Shown: one piece after another, positions 47,503 through 57,765 of the stretch
How the letters are laid out: every line of letters begins with the position of its first letter
How positions within the stretch are numbered: the first letter of the stretch is position 1
NCBI RefSeq assembly: GCF_001456025.1
Contig: NZ_LMTZ01000099.1
Location: 1-64,000, forward strand
Source: Mastigocoleus testarum BC008
GTDB lineage: Bacteria; Cyanobacteriota; Cyanobacteriia; Cyanobacteriales; Nostocaceae
Direction: 5' to 3'
Length of the DNA stretch: 64,000 bases
Notes under the pieces: generated by a model
What the model was told of the DNA's origin: nothing
The model's database searches: none
What the model saw: only the letters and a program-made list of their open reading frames with translations
Position numbers and translations under genes: made by a program

Positions 47503-47589
47503 TATTTATTCCTTCACAAAACGACATAATTAGTTAAAATTAGTTAGGTTTAGTTTCTTCGTTTGTTACCAAACGGTATCAGCAATACC

Positions 47590-48738
47590 ATGCAAATTAA
47601 CGAGCGTGTATCCCGACTCCCCTTTGCTCCACTGCTTCTAATTTCCCCGTTTTTCCTGTGGGGTACGGCGATGGTAGCAATGAAAGGAGTAATTCCCCAC
47701 ACAACGCCGTTATTTCTCGCTGGATTGCGAATACTCCCTGCTGGCGTGCTAATTTTGATCGTCGCAGCAATTATGGGTAGACCCCAACCCAAAACTTGGA
47801 AAGGATGGTTGTGGATTATTTTATTTGCTCTGATAGATGGAGCATTATTTCAAGGATTTTTGGCAGAAGGTTTAGTTAAAACAGGTGCTGGTTTGGGTTC
47901 GGTGATGATTGACTCCCAACCCTTAGCTGTAGCGTTATTGTCTTGCTGGTTATTCCAAGAACAGATTGGTTTATGGGGATGGCTCGGACTAATGTTAGGG
48001 GTGACCGGAATTGCTTTAATTGGTTTACCCGACGAATGGATTTTAAGTATTTTTTCTCAGATATCTCAACTAAATATTTTCTCCCAAACCACCAATATTT
48101 CTCAAAGTCCAAGTTCTGAAATCTTGTTGATTTCCCGTTCGCTCTTCGAAAGCGGTGAATGGTTAATGCTATTAGCTGCATTATCAATGGCGGTAGGAAC
48201 GGTAATGATTCGCTTCGTCATCCGTTACACCGATCCCGTAACTGCTACCGGATGGCATATGATTTTAGGTGGGTTACCATTGTGGTGCATCTCCGCTTTC
48301 ACAGAATCGGGACAATGGATTAATTTGCTACCATCAGATAGTATAGCCTTGGCATATGCAACTGTATTTGGTAGTGCGATCGCCTATGGATTATTTTTCT
48401 ATTTTGCTTCCAGTGGAAGTCTCACCAGTCTTAGTTCTCTAACTTTTCTAACTCCTGTATTTGCTTTAATTTTCGGCAGTTTACTCCTAAGTGAAGTTCT
48501 TAGTCCTTTGCAATGGGCTGGAGTGTGCTTAACTCTACTCAGTGTCTACTTAATTAACCAACGTCAAAATTTGATGAGCGAAGACACCCGAGTTTCAGAA
48601 AATGAGAAAAAAGTGCACAAAAATAAAGTAAATGAGAATAAAAACCTCAAAAAACAGCCTTTTCAAAAATTTTCAACTAAAAAGCTTCACCAATTAACCG
48701 TAAATGTGAGAAAATCTGACTCGGAAATTTTGCCCTAA
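47590..48738 (+). CDS. EamA/DMT family transporter
   Basis: About 382 residues from ATG 47590; the upstream in-frame TTG at 47563 has weaker support. Ten membrane helices in two EamA halves are seen: LLISPFFLWGTAMVAMKGVI, TPLFLAGLRILPAGVLILIVAAIMG, GLGSVMIDSQPLAVALLSCWLF, then ALSMAVGTVMIRFVI, and the conserved LSSLTFLTPVFALIFGSLLLSE. A 40-residue polar segment between the halves and a basic tail are extra. Substrate unknown; related proteins export amino acids or metabolites. The STRR array lies just upstream. Confidence 0.88.
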   Translation: MQINERVSRLPFAPLLLISPFFLWGTAMVAMKGVIPHTTPLFLAGLRILPAGVLILIVAAIMGRPQPKTWKGWLWIILFALIDGALFQGFLAEGLVKTGAGLGSVMIDSQPLAVALLSCWLFQEQIGLWGWLGLMLGVTGIALIGLPDEWILSIFSQISQLNIFSQTTNISQSPSSEILLISRSLFESGEWLMLLAALSMAVGTVMIRFVIRYTDPVTATGWHMILGGLPLWCISAFTESGQWINLLPSDSIALAYATVFGSAIAYGLFFYFASSGSLTSLSSLTFLTPVFALIFGSLLLSEVLSPLQWAGVCLTLLSVYLINQRQNLMSEDTRVSENEKKVHKNKVNENKNLKKQPFQKFSTKKLHQLTVNVRKSDSEILP

Positions 48739-48926
48739 ATCAAGAATATAGGATATACATTTTACGTATTACATATCAGTTAGAGACGTTAGCTGATGAC
48801 ATCTTTATAATGAATAGCTGTACCCTTTGATTTGAATATCTCAGGGTATAAAGTGTTAAGTTTGTTGAACATACTTTTAATTTCACTAACCGGATTAAGC
48901 CGGATATTCTTGAGAACAATTGTAAT

Positions 48927-50270
48927 ATGAGGCTATGCCATTATCTAATTTTAACCATCACCTGCCTTACTTGCCTGGGGTACAAACCTAGTAGTGCAAG
49001 CATAGCCCCTTTTAAAGCCGCGCCTGAGAGTGCAAAAATTTCTCAAATAAGTTCTGATGAGATCGCCAATGGAGTTTTACCTCTCAGACCAGGAAGCAGA
49101 GGAGCACAAGTCAAAATTCTGCAAGCTCAACTCCAAGAACTGGGATATTATAAGGGTTCTGTTGATGGGAAATATGGTGGAACCACAAAAAGCGCTGTTT
49201 CTAAGTTTCAGTCAGCCAAGGATTTATCTGCTGATGGCGTTTTCGGTATTTCAACTAAAAATGCTTTAGAAACAGCACTTAAAGAGAAACGACTCCAGTC
49301 TTCTATCGGTTCTAGCGCCCAATCGAGTCATATCACAGCACAAGAACAAGGTATATTTGGGTGGTCTTTAATTGCTGTTGGGGTTTTGGGAAGTACGGGA
49401 GCAATTCTTTATATCATTAAATTATTTGCCCGTAGAGACGAAGAAGAAGTTAGTTATTTTTATCCTTCCTACTCAAAAAACCTTAGTACATCAAATACAA
49501 ATGGGATTAAATCAAATGGAATCCAGCCAAATATAATTCAAGCAAACGGAATTCAACCAAATGGAATTCAACCAAATGGAATTCAACCAAATGGAATTCA
49601 ACCAAATGGAATTCAACCAAACGGAATTCAACCTCCATTACATGAATTGAATACAATTGCTGAGACCATTCCAGAGATCGCACCTCCAGTAAAAAAATAT
49701 TCTCCAGAAGACGAAACTCTCATTAGCGGACAAGAAGCAACAGCAATACCATCAAAAACATGGTTGTCTTCCGAACAAAGTTCTTATCTTGGTAAATTCA
49801 GCGTAGTTGATGGGCTAATTACAGATTTACATAGTCCCGACCCCCAAGAACGACGTAAAGCGATTTGGGATTTGGGACAAGAAGGTGACTCTAGAGCGAT
49901 TCAACCCTTAACCGAGTTGATGGTCAACGCTGATTCCCAAGAAAGAAGTTTGATTTTAGGTTCTTTATCAGAAATTGGTAGTCGCACTCTCAAACCAATG
50001 AATCAAGCTTTAGCTATTTCATTACAAGACGAAAGTCCCCAAGTGCGACAAAATGCCATTCGTGATATTACTCGCGTATACGATATGATGGCTCAAATTA
50101 GTCAAATCCTATCTCATGCTCTGGAGGATGAGAACTCACAGGTACGGGAAACAGCACGATATGCTTTATCTCAGATGAATCGTATTCGTTCGCTAAATCA
50201 CTTGGAAGACTTTCCTCAAGAATTAGAAGCTACTGAAATTAATCAAATTGAATATCCTACTTCAGAATAA
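48927..50270 (+). CDS. peptidoglycan-binding membrane protein with NGIQP repeats and HEAT repeats
   Basis: A 447-residue protein. The signal peptide is MRLCHYLILTITCLTCLG; a PGBD-1 domain follows (LPLRPGSRGAQVKILQAQL to SADGVFGISTKNAL). A membrane helix (WSLIAVGVLGSTGAILYIIKLF) leads to a tail with a pentapeptide repeat NGIQP (about seven copies from a 15-bp repeat), then a cytoplasmic HEAT domain of four helix pairs (DPQERRKAIWDLGQEGDSRAIQPL, DESPQVRQNAIRDI). The wall-side domain and cytoplasmic HEAT domain could couple cell wall state to cytosolic partners. Membrane topology: PGB outside, HEAT inside. Confidence 0.82.
   Translation: MRLCHYLILTITCLTCLGYKPSSASIAPFKAAPESAKISQISSDEIANGVLPLRPGSRGAQVKILQAQLQELGYYKGSVDGKYGGTTKSAVSKFQSAKDLSADGVFGISTKNALETALKEKRLQSSIGSSAQSSHITAQEQGIFGWSLIAVGVLGSTGAILYIIKLFARRDEEEVSYFYPSYSKNLSTSNTNGIKSNGIQPNIIQANGIQPNGIQPNGIQPNGIQPNGIQPNGIQPPLHELNTIAETIPEIAPPVKKYSPEDETLISGQEATAIPSKTWLSSEQSSYLGKFSVVDGLITDLHSPDPQERRKAIWDLGQEGDSRAIQPLTELMVNADSQERSLILGSLSEIGSRTLKPMNQALAISLQDESPQVRQNAIRDITRVYDMMAQISQILSHALEDENSQVRETARYALSQMNRIRSLNHLEDFPQELEATEINQIEYPTSE
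49500..49631. repeat. 15-bp coding minisatellite (NGIQP)
   Basis: A unit AATGGAATTCAACCA repeated about five times perfectly and more loosely at the ends. It encodes tandem NGIQP pentapeptides. Perfect copies suggest recent expansion, and the number of copies may vary between strains. Confidence 0.9.
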
Positions 50271-50387
50271 GAATTTTTCAGAATAAAAAATGTAGTTGTG
50301 AGTTTAGTGCGAACGGTAAATTTTAGTGCTAAAGTCCAACTACGAAAATATATGTAATATGAGTACTGCTGTTCTCTCTTCCCTATT

Positions 50388-50900
50388 ATGAAAAAAATCA
50401 TTATTGGTGTCATGGGACCTGGAAAAACAGCAAAAGAAATCGATCTACAAAATGCTTATCAACTGGGAAAGTTAATTGCAAAACAGGATTGGATATTACT
50501 AACCGGGGGTAGAAACATCGGCGTAATGGACGCAGCATCTTGCGGTGCTAAATCAGTTCGAGGGTTAACCGTTGGAATTCTTCCTGATCGCAACTTACAG
50601 AATGTTTCCAAGTTTGTTGATATTCCCATTGTTACCAATATGGGTAGCGCCCGCAATAATATTAATGTTCTTTCCTCACACGTAGTTATTGCTTGTGGTA
50701 TTGGTCCCGGTACAGTTTCAGAAATTGCTCTGGCTTTAAAAGCAAATAAGAAAGTAATTTTTCTTACGGATGAGAAAGAGAACTTTAATTTTTTTGAAAA
50801 ACTATCACCCCAACTTGTTTATTTTGCGACAAATCCTGAAGCAGCAATGTCGATAATCGAAATGATTTTAAATAATGATAATTACACGAATCTAAAATAA
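50388..50900 (+). CDS. TIGR00725 family Rossmann-fold protein
   Basis: A 170-residue SLOG/LOG-like Rossmann protein: IIIGVMGPGKTAKE at the start, LLTGGRNIGVMDAASCGAKSV (nucleotide-binding loop), VVIACGIGPGTVSEIALALKANKKVI with the GxGT and Glu that mark the family. SLOG proteins bind nucleotide or nucleotide-derived ligands; TIGR00725 members have no known role. It follows the PGB/HEAT gene by 117 bp on the same strand. Confidence 0.9.
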   Translation: MKKIIIGVMGPGKTAKEIDLQNAYQLGKLIAKQDWILLTGGRNIGVMDAASCGAKSVRGLTVGILPDRNLQNVSKFVDIPIVTNMGSARNNINVLSSHVVIACGIGPGTVSEIALALKANKKVIFLTDEKENFNFFEKLSPQLVYFATNPEAAMSIIEMILNNDNYTNLK

Positions 50901-51032
50901 CTTTACTTAGCTGATTAATAATACTAAATTAATTAATACTGTGTATTGTTTAGTTTTATTGTTTTATTCGCAACGAATGATTCCCTGGAATTTTAAAAAA
51001 TGAATATTTAAATCAGCAAGTACTAATTAATA

Positions 51033-51464
51033 TTACCTCTCATCATAATACTCTCCAGTAATTAATAACCAAATCCGAGGATGAGAATAGCCTGGAACTG
51101 GAGTTTTCTTAATTGCTTTAGCCATCACTGCTCCTAATAAACCTCGTCTGACTTCAGGGTCTCGATAACCCGAGATTTCCTGTGCTCTGTAAAAATTAAT
51201 GATTGCTGTATCGTAATCATATTTATTAACAGCTGATTTAATTGCAACGCGCATAAATCGAGCATAGTTAGAACCGTAATTGGGGTTTATCCATAAAGGA
51301 CGAGGTATACAATCACCCGTGTATCTTATATTGCCTGGTGTATTTGTCATAGGACTAACACATTGAGCGGGACGGCTGTTAGCAAAAGTAGGATTAACTA
51401 TTAAAGTCACAATAGTTGTAGAAGAAACTAAGAACACAAAAATATCATTTAGTTTGTGTCTCAC
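51033..51464 (-). CDS. secreted small protein, unknown function
   Basis: A 143-residue protein with a signal peptide (MRHKLNDIFVFLVSSTTIVTLIVNPTFA, cleavage after TFA). The mature part has a Cys-rich N-terminus (AQCVSPMTNTPGNIRYTGDCIP, two Cys about 15 residues apart) and an alpha-helical segment AINFYRAQEISGYRDPEVRRGLLGAVMAKA resembling a single TPR. Similar small TPR-like exported proteins are common in cyanobacteria. No function can be assigned. Confidence 0.7.
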   Translation of the reverse strand: MRHKLNDIFVFLVSSTTIVTLIVNPTFANSRPAQCVSPMTNTPGNIRYTGDCIPRPLWINPNYGSNYARFMRVAIKSAVNKYDYDTAIINFYRAQEISGYRDPEVRRGLLGAVMAKAIKKTPVPGYSHPRIWLLITGEYYDER

Positions 51465-53131
51465 TTGTTTTATACAAAGTGTAATTTTTCAGATACTATT
51501 TTCTTACGTATAGATGCAGTTAACAAGTGTATAAAAATACCTTTAATTAAATAATTACTGTTGGAAATTATTAACTTTACTTCTATTCTCAGATGCATCC
51601 GGAATCAAGGCATTTATACTTGTTTTACTAATCAAATTTTGACATCAAATTTAGAAGCTAAACCGTATCTTCAATTACACTTTAATTAAAGATATAACTA
51701 TCTAGCCAGAATTAATTTAACTGTTGATAAAGGCTTATGATAGAGAAATATATGTAAATTTAGTAGTAAGTACGTACACAATTTTTTTTGATTTACCTAC
51801 TTAAGATTTGAACCACTGTAAATGATAAAAAGATAAACATTTAATTTAGTAGCGTAGGAGTTTCACGTTGATAAGGTATACACAATATGAATTAAGGCAT
51901 AAGCCCACGGTGTCGGCGTTAATCTCTGCAATATCTCTAACTACCACATTTAGTCTACCAACCAATTTAGTCTTATGTTTCACATTAAAAAGACGACCTA
52001 GCAGGTAGTTTCTACAATTATCACCAAGTAATTAGAAACGTTTATTATTTAATTTTGTATTTCTTAGTTAAGCAATATTTTGCTAGCTGTGTTTAAGCTT
52101 ATTTACTTATTGCTTGGTAATATATAATATTTTGAGATTGTGAGTGATACATTTTTTTGGGATATTTTCGCTAATTTTCCATAAAATTTAATTTTTTTGA
52201 GATATTCGCTTGGTAGATTGTCTGTTAAAAAATTGACTATTTATTGTAGTATTTTTGCTATCAGTTAAAGCTGATGTTGTTACAGTTGCATTCCAGCTAT
52301 ATTCTGCTATTAGGTCAAAACTTAAACTAATTTTTTGCCAAATATAAAATTATCTTTTGTGTTTTAATTTTGTTGTGAGTCAGAGATAATCAAGGTATTA
52401 AAAGATATTATCGAATACTGGGATAGGATAAATTATGCAGTTGTCTATCCATAAAATCGATTATTATCATCTTAAGAATTATTAATTAGAAAGAATAAAT
52501 TATGCCTCTGTACTGTAGAGTTATCTAAATATAATTATGATTGTAAATCTATATAAATAATGAGTATTTATAAAATAATTTACAAGACTAGTTAACCCAA
52601 ATTATCGAGAAAAATTATTTATTTAATTCAAAAGTTTGATTTAGTTTGATTGAATTCGTGTCCATATTTACAAATTAAACCTTTACTTGCAACTAAACCA
52701 AGATTGTAAGATTCTTAATTATCCGCCTTCGGCGGAAGGCAGAAGTACGAGGGCAGAGGGCAGAAGGAAAAACCTGGTATAAAAACTAAAACTTCTTGCC
52801 TATTACTAACGTAACGCTGCGCTAACCGCCACTGGGGTTTAAAACCCCACCGTCTTACGGTGTCCACAATTAGTTGGGGTTTAAATCCCCATCTAATTGA
52901 ACTTCTGCCTTCTGCCTCCTGCCTTCTGCCTTTTTTAATCCAAATTGTCCTTAAAATAAACGCTTGTGTTTCCCTAAGTTTATTGATAAAAATTCTCAAT
53001 TTACTAGGAAAGTGATTGTTAACATCATTTACAAATAAGTTTCTGCAACCAAGCTATTCAATAATGTTAAAAAGTAATTGGTTTGCCATTTTCGGTTTTT
53101 CAAGTCCCATTTATTAAAAGGAGTAAATATA
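51465..53131. other. 1.67-kb AT-rich intergenic region with a composite repeat
   Basis: The longest gap. I see no gene. From 52720 to 52935 lies a composite repeat: hairpin CCGCCTTCGGCGG, GGCAGAAG-type 7-bp repeats, two palindromes GGGGTTTAAA/ACCCC and GGGGTTTAAATCCCC near 52833-52890, then CTTCTGCC repeats, the inverse of the first. The remaining 1.2 kb is AT-rich and holds the promoters of both neighbours. Confidence 0.55.
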
Positions 53132-53488
53132 GTGAACTGGGTCAAAGTTCTTTCTCAAGAATCTCTAGCACCAGGTGCGCGAGAAGTTGTCAAGGTTGGC
53201 AAACAAGCTATCCTGATAATTAATCACTCTGGTGAAATCTTTGCCGTGGATAACAAATGTCCTCATCTCAAACTATCCCTAAAAAAAGGTAAAGTTACAG
53301 ATGATGGTGCTATTGTATGTCGTTGGCATCGTAGTGCTTTCGATCTCCGCAGTGGAGAAGTTAAAGAATGGTGTACTTTCCCACCTGTTGTTGGTTCTAT
53401 GATGGGTAAGATGTCAGACCAAAAATCACTTCCTGTATTTCCCACCCGTATAGAAGATGGAAATATTTTGGTTGGTTTGGAAGAATAA
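53132..53488 (+). CDS. Rieske [2Fe-2S] ferredoxin-like protein
   Basis: About 118 residues starting at GTG 53132, which has the ribosome binding site AAAGGAG 8 nt upstream; an in-frame start at 53078 lacks this. Rieske ligands are CPHL (C-x-H) and CRWH (C-x-x-H), about 18 residues apart, and the Trp/Tyr after the second His is replaced by RSAFD. It is soluble and could feed electrons to an oxygenase, for example the PAO-like enzyme at 26187, although the two are far apart. A hairpin with weak terminator features follows at 53498. Confidence 0.88.
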   Translation: MNWVKVLSQESLAPGAREVVKVGKQAILIINHSGEIFAVDNKCPHLKLSLKKGKVTDDGAIVCRWHRSAFDLRSGEVKEWCTFPPVVGSMMGKMSDQKSLPVFPTRIEDGNILVGLEE

Positions 53489-53841
53489 AATATAGTTCCA
53501 CCTGCGATCGCATTTGCAGGTGGCTGCTAAGTTTAAATTTTGATTTAGTTTAAATTTTGATTTGAGATTTTGCTTTAAAGGAAACGGGGAAAAGAGAACG
53601 GGGAATAGAAAAACATCCTAAAAATTATGTCGACTGCTATATTTGCTTATTCTGATTTTCCTACAGGTGTAAAAAATAGTATTCAAATTAATTTGAAATA
53701 GTTGTTTGCATAAGTAAATACCCATGTATTAAGTTTCATTTACTCCCAGAATATATTCGCAATTACCCTGACTTAACCTAGAAAAATTCAGTTTCCATCT
53801 GGTATTAGAGTGGCATCTAAGCTCAGAAAATTGCACAATAA
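53489..53841. other. intergenic region after the Rieske gene
   Basis: Contains a perfect 8-bp hairpin CCACCTGC/GCAGGTGG (53498-53523) and short direct repeats of GTTTAAATTTTGATTT. No gene is supported. Confidence 0.45.
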
Positions 53842-55272
53842 ATGCAGTTGACCCCCGATAGTTCGTATCTACCAATGCCTCCCTTATTAGCCGATACTAA
53901 AAACCTGCTTTCCGACTTAATTGCCCATTATTCCTCCAAAGTAGATTATTTGATGATTCGTTTGGAAGAATCTGAGGGGACAGATATATTGCTGCGTGGC
54001 GATAAAGTCGAAACTCTCAGCGAAGGTATTTCTGTTGGCGGACAAGTTCGCGCCTGTTATCGAGGAGGATGGGGATTAAGTAGTTTTAATCAGTTGGCGA
54101 GTTTAAAAGAACGGATTGAAGAAGCGATCGCCTCTGCACGAATGGTTGGAGATGAGGAAACTATCCTTGCTCCCATCGAACCAATTCGAGCAGTATGCCA
54201 TATTCCCCTAACAGGTACCAATCCCCGTCAAATAGCCCTTTCTGATAAAAAACAATTATGTATTGATTATGCCGATTTACTGAAAAGTGTGGATGGTAGA
54301 ATTACTACAACTTCCGTACGTTATGCAGATAGCAACCAAAATGTAACTATTGCTACTAGTGAAGGTGCTTTAATCGAACAATCTTGGGTTGACATGGAAA
54401 TGCGCTTTGCTGCAACCGCCCGCAATGGTGAAACTGTGCAAACAGGAAGAGAAACAACTGGTTCGCGCAAAGCCTATGAAGATTTAACAGGTTTGGAAAA
54501 ACAGGTAAAAAGTGCAGCACAAAGAGCAGTTTCGGCTCTATCTTTACCATCGGTTAGGGGTGACGCTTACACCATTGTGATCGATCCAATTCTCAGTGGT
54601 TTATTCGTACATGAAGCCTTTGGACATCTTTCTGAAGCAGACATGGCTTACGAAAACCCAGACTTACTGGAAGTAATGACCATTGGAAGACGCTTTGGTC
54701 CTGAAGAATTGCAAATTTTTGATGGAGCTGCACCTTTGGGACATCGGGGGAGTTATTTCTATGATGATGAAGGAACCCCCGCAACAACAACACAATTGAT
54801 TAAAGATGGGGTTTTGGTGGGACGTCTTCATTCGAGGGAAACAGCAGGAAAGTTAGGTGAAGCCCCAACAGGTAATGCTCGTTGCTTGGATTATCATTAT
54901 GCGCCAATTGTTCGCATGACCAATACTTGGATCGAACGGGGAAAGACACCTGTTGCAGATTTGTTCGCTGATATTAAAGAAGGAGTTTACGCCCGTAATT
55001 GGTTGGGTGGAATGACCAACGGTGAAATGTTCACCTTTAGTGCTGGGGAAGCATGGATGATTAGAAATGGCAAAATTGCTGAACCAGTTAAGGATGTAAC
55101 CCTTTCCGGTAATGTTTTCCAAACCTTAGGAGATATTGAAGCGATAGGAGATGACTTTTACTGGGATGAATCCGGTGGTTGCGGTAAAGGTGGTCAAAAT
55201 GGCTTACCGGTAGGTTGCGGAGGTCCGAGTTTGCGTATTAAAGACGTCGTTGTGGGTGGAGAGGTCGCTTAA
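53842..55272 (+). CDS. tldD: TldD metalloprotease subunit
   Basis: A 476-residue TldD/PmbA family protease. The zinc motif HEAFGH (H-E-x-x-x-H) is in FVHEAFGHLSEADMAYENP near residue 253, and the C-terminal GGCGKGGQNGLPVGCGGPSLR contributes the third ligand. TldD works with TldE/PmbA to process modified peptides and degrade some antitoxins; the partner is not in this window. Length is normal. It is a lone gene with a long AT-rich region upstream. Confidence 0.93.
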   Translation: MQLTPDSSYLPMPPLLADTKNLLSDLIAHYSSKVDYLMIRLEESEGTDILLRGDKVETLSEGISVGGQVRACYRGGWGLSSFNQLASLKERIEEAIASARMVGDEETILAPIEPIRAVCHIPLTGTNPRQIALSDKKQLCIDYADLLKSVDGRITTTSVRYADSNQNVTIATSEGALIEQSWVDMEMRFAATARNGETVQTGRETTGSRKAYEDLTGLEKQVKSAAQRAVSALSLPSVRGDAYTIVIDPILSGLFVHEAFGHLSEADMAYENPDLLEVMTIGRRFGPEELQIFDGAAPLGHRGSYFYDDEGTPATTTQLIKDGVLVGRLHSRETAGKLGEAPTGNARCLDYHYAPIVRMTNTWIERGKTPVADLFADIKEGVYARNWLGGMTNGEMFTFSAGEAWMIRNGKIAEPVKDVTLSGNVFQTLGDIEAIGDDFYWDESGGCGKGGQNGLPVGCGGPSLRIKDVVVGGEVA

Positions 55273-55441
55273 TCTACGCACTAAAGTAATTGATTGACCT
55301 TGCTTGCATTACAGTATGGGTCTTATACCGACCGAGTTAAGTTGGGGTAGTTCAGGAAATAGAGGAAAGGAGAAACAAATTTTTCTTCTTCCCTCTATTT
55401 AGCTAGGAGATTCGTACATTAATGATTCATTCACCAACAAT

Positions 55442-56044
55442 TCATTCACCAAGTACAAATCGTACAAAGCGACGAACTTTGATATTTTCACCTAATACGG
55501 AGATTGCTTGATTTACTCGTTGTGCAACGGTGATATTGTGCTCCCGCATATAAGGTTGTTCCATCAAAGACATTTCTTTCAAGCGTTTTTGAATTCTTCC
55601 TTGAACGATTTTTTCTTTGATATTGTCTGGCTTATTCGCTAAATCATCCCGTCCCATTTCAATAGCTTTTTCGCGATTGATAATGTCGTTGGGAATATCA
55701 GAGATGTTTATATATTCAATATTGGAATAAGCCGCGATTTGCATAGCGATGTCTTTCACCAAGATTTGAAAAGCTTCAGAACGAGCGACAAAATCTGTTT
55801 CGCAATTAACCTCGAGCAAAACACCAACTTTAGCGCCAGTGTGAATATAGCTTTCAATTAATCCTTCTGCTGTAATTCGTTCGCTTTTATTCACCGCAGA
55901 TGCAATACCTTTTTGACGCAACCATTCAATAGCTTTTTCAACATTACCATTGGTTGCTTGTAGCGCTTTTTTGCAGTCCATCATCCCAACACCAGTTTTT
56001 TGGCGTAGTTCCCGGACAAGTTGTGCAGATATGTCTACCATCAT
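55442..56044 (-). CDS. tsf: elongation factor Ts paralogue
   Basis: A 200-residue EF-Ts. The N-terminal UBA-like region AQLVRELRQKTGVGMMDCKKALQATNGN and core motif LLEVNCETDFVARSEAF are intact, as is the C-terminal IKVRRFVRFVLGE. Usual cyanobacterial EF-Ts is encoded beside rpsB; here there is no rpsB, and the gene is at the end of the Ro island. Around MEQPYMREHNITVAQRVNQ it is clearly diverged from the standard (YIRD..ITV), so I read it as a second, specialised copy. A composite palindrome lies between it and the TROVE gene. Confidence 0.85.
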   Translation of the reverse strand: MMVDISAQLVRELRQKTGVGMMDCKKALQATNGNVEKAIEWLRQKGIASAVNKSERITAEGLIESYIHTGAKVGVLLEVNCETDFVARSEAFQILVKDIAMQIAAYSNIEYINISDIPNDIINREKAIEMGRDDLANKPDNIKEKIVQGRIQKRLKEMSLMEQPYMREHNITVAQRVNQAISVLGENIKVRRFVRFVLGE

Positions 56045-56083
56045 AGTTTTAAGTATTTAATTGTAGGTGTTTGATTTTGGTAT

Positions 56084-56198
56084 GTAGAGACGTACCAGAG
56101 GCTGAACCGCACCTACGGTGTTTGCACGCGCTTACAGCGAACATCCGCGCTTGATACGTTCAAACGCCGACGCCGCAGGCTCTGGTACGTCTCTCTAC
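56084..56198. repeat. nested palindromic repeat between tsf and the TROVE gene
   Basis: Outer arms GTAGAGACGTACCAGAG (56084-56100) and its near-complement (56180-56198, one 2-bp addition) enclose 80 bp of further palindromes (GCACGCGC, TTCAAACGCCG and others). It belongs to the GTAGAGACGT family of 41430 and 44846, disrupted by a second repeat family. Confidence 0.75.
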
Positions 56199-56209
56199 AA
56201 CGAATCTAT

Positions 56210-57643
56210 CTACTTATCAGCCCTTACAGGTAACGGTGTTTCTAACACTTCCATCAACAACTCCAAGCGTGATGGACGAGATAGTAAGGGAATCAAGTTA
56301 GGTAAAGAGTAGTAGTCACCTTTGAAAGTAAAGCTGTCTACAGGAATTTGTTTTTGCTTTAATTGGTTTTCCAAATAGCCATAAGCACCACCCACTTTAA
56401 CTATGATGACGTTTGGTATTGTAGCCAAGTCTCTCTGATAAGCTGTGTATGCTTGGGTAAAATATGGCTGAGTATTTTCACCCTCGTCAGTGACGATGAT
56501 GATTTGTTCCACCATTTGCTTTTTCGAACGCATAACTTCCAAAGCTGCACCAATACTGGTACCTCCACCAGAAAAGATATGTTCAAAAGCTTTTTCCCAA
56601 TCAGATAGTTCTTTACCTTGAGCTTTGACAGGATAAGCAATGGTATCAAATGCGTAAACAAACAAGTCAGCTTCTGTAATCCCAGAAATCAAAGCTGCGA
56701 TTTGCTTACCAACATCCAGAGCTACGTCCATACTTCCGGATTTATCCACAAACAAAGCAGTTGATTTGCGAATTCTACCGCGCTTTTTCACCTGTTCGTT
56801 GGCGACTTTTTCTAACTTTTGAGCAGTCGCAGCATCTACCTGGGTGACGTCAGCAGCTACACGAGCTTTGAATGCACTTACCCGCTTACTCTTACTTGCT
56901 TCCTCTAACTTTCCATCAATCAAAGCTTTAACTTGAGGATGTTCCATTGCACCCCGCGCTTGCAAGGATTTAAGGTTATTAATAACCTCTTGAGGAGACA
57001 TGGAGTTAATTAACGCTACTAATACAGTAGGTGTTAACTGCTTCACTGTACCAATTGCAATGGTGTAAGGAATATTGTGTTCGACAATTAAAGCAGCTTG
57101 TTCTACAGGTGTTTCAGCTTTCGCCAACTGCTTGAGGATGTATGCAAGACTGTCCTCTGGAGGTTCATCTTTAAACAAAACCTTGTCTGCACGCTGACTG
57201 GGCTTAATATGCAAACTTGCATACAGATGCTTCATTGCTTTACGTCCCCGCAAAGCTGCGCGATCAAAGAATTTGCGATCTATTTCCCGCGCTTTCAAAT
57301 AACGAGTTACCGCAGTACGTGCAGAACGAGGAACTTTACCTCGATGCTGCTTCATAAAGTCTACAATGCGCGCTACTTGATAAGGTGGGAATTCTTGCAA
57401 CATCACAAAACCTGCATCGCGATGTTCTGTAAGGTTACTTGTGAGCAAATGTCCTAAAAATACTTCCTTATGGTCGCGGACATCACCATTATGCTGATAC
57501 CATACCGCCAAATGTCCATAAAAGAGTGGATCGAGTTCCACCATTAATTTGTGGAATTCTGTAACTTTGTCTAACTGACGATGAGGAGTTGTTAGCAAGC
57601 TATTGAGAAGTTCCAAACGTAAATCGCGTTCTGCTGTATTCAT
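56210..57643 (-). CDS. TROVE/Ro60-like protein with von Willebrand A domain
   Basis: About 477 residues from ATG 57643, which has a strong AGGAGG ribosome binding site 6 nt before it; the in-frame TTG at 57676 is not needed. Residues 1-310 are helical repeats like the TROVE ring: AYILKQLAKAETPVEQAAL, then LTPTVLVALINSMSPQEVINNL matching the Ro 'MPLTALLRNL' helix, followed by VSAFKARVAADVTQ. The vWA domain carries a MIDAS VDKSGSM, GGGTSIGAAL and IIIVTDEGEN. Ro60 binds Y RNAs and misfolded RNAs. The next elements upstream on the same strand are structured RNAs, one lying 123 nt before this start (57766-57844). Confidence 0.82.
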   Translation of the reverse strand: MNTAERDLRLELLNSLLTTPHRQLDKVTEFHKLMVELDPLFYGHLAVWYQHNGDVRDHKEVFLGHLLTSNLTEHRDAGFVMLQEFPPYQVARIVDFMKQHRGKVPRSARTAVTRYLKAREIDRKFFDRAALRGRKAMKHLYASLHIKPSQRADKVLFKDEPPEDSLAYILKQLAKAETPVEQAALIVEHNIPYTIAIGTVKQLTPTVLVALINSMSPQEVINNLKSLQARGAMEHPQVKALIDGKLEEASKSKRVSAFKARVAADVTQVDAATAQKLEKVANEQVKKRGRIRKSTALFVDKSGSMDVALDVGKQIAALISGITEADLFVYAFDTIAYPVKAQGKELSDWEKAFEHIFSGGGTSIGAALEVMRSKKQMVEQIIIVTDEGENTQPYFTQAYTAYQRDLATIPNVIIVKVGGAYGYLENQLKQKQIPVDSFTFKGDYYSLPNLIPLLSRPSRLELLMEVLETPLPVRADK

Positions 57644-57765
57644 CTTACTACCTCCTAAAACGAAGCGAATTTTCAAGACGTAATTTATGGAAAGTACTTA
57701 TTACATCTTTCTTGGAAGTAGATGTCGCACGCAGCGAGTGATTTATATAATCATCTATATAATCA

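Noticed and set aside
52715..52999. A minus-strand frame of 94 codons.
   Set aside because: It is made of repeat sequence (GGCAGAAG units and palindromes) and has no protein-like character.
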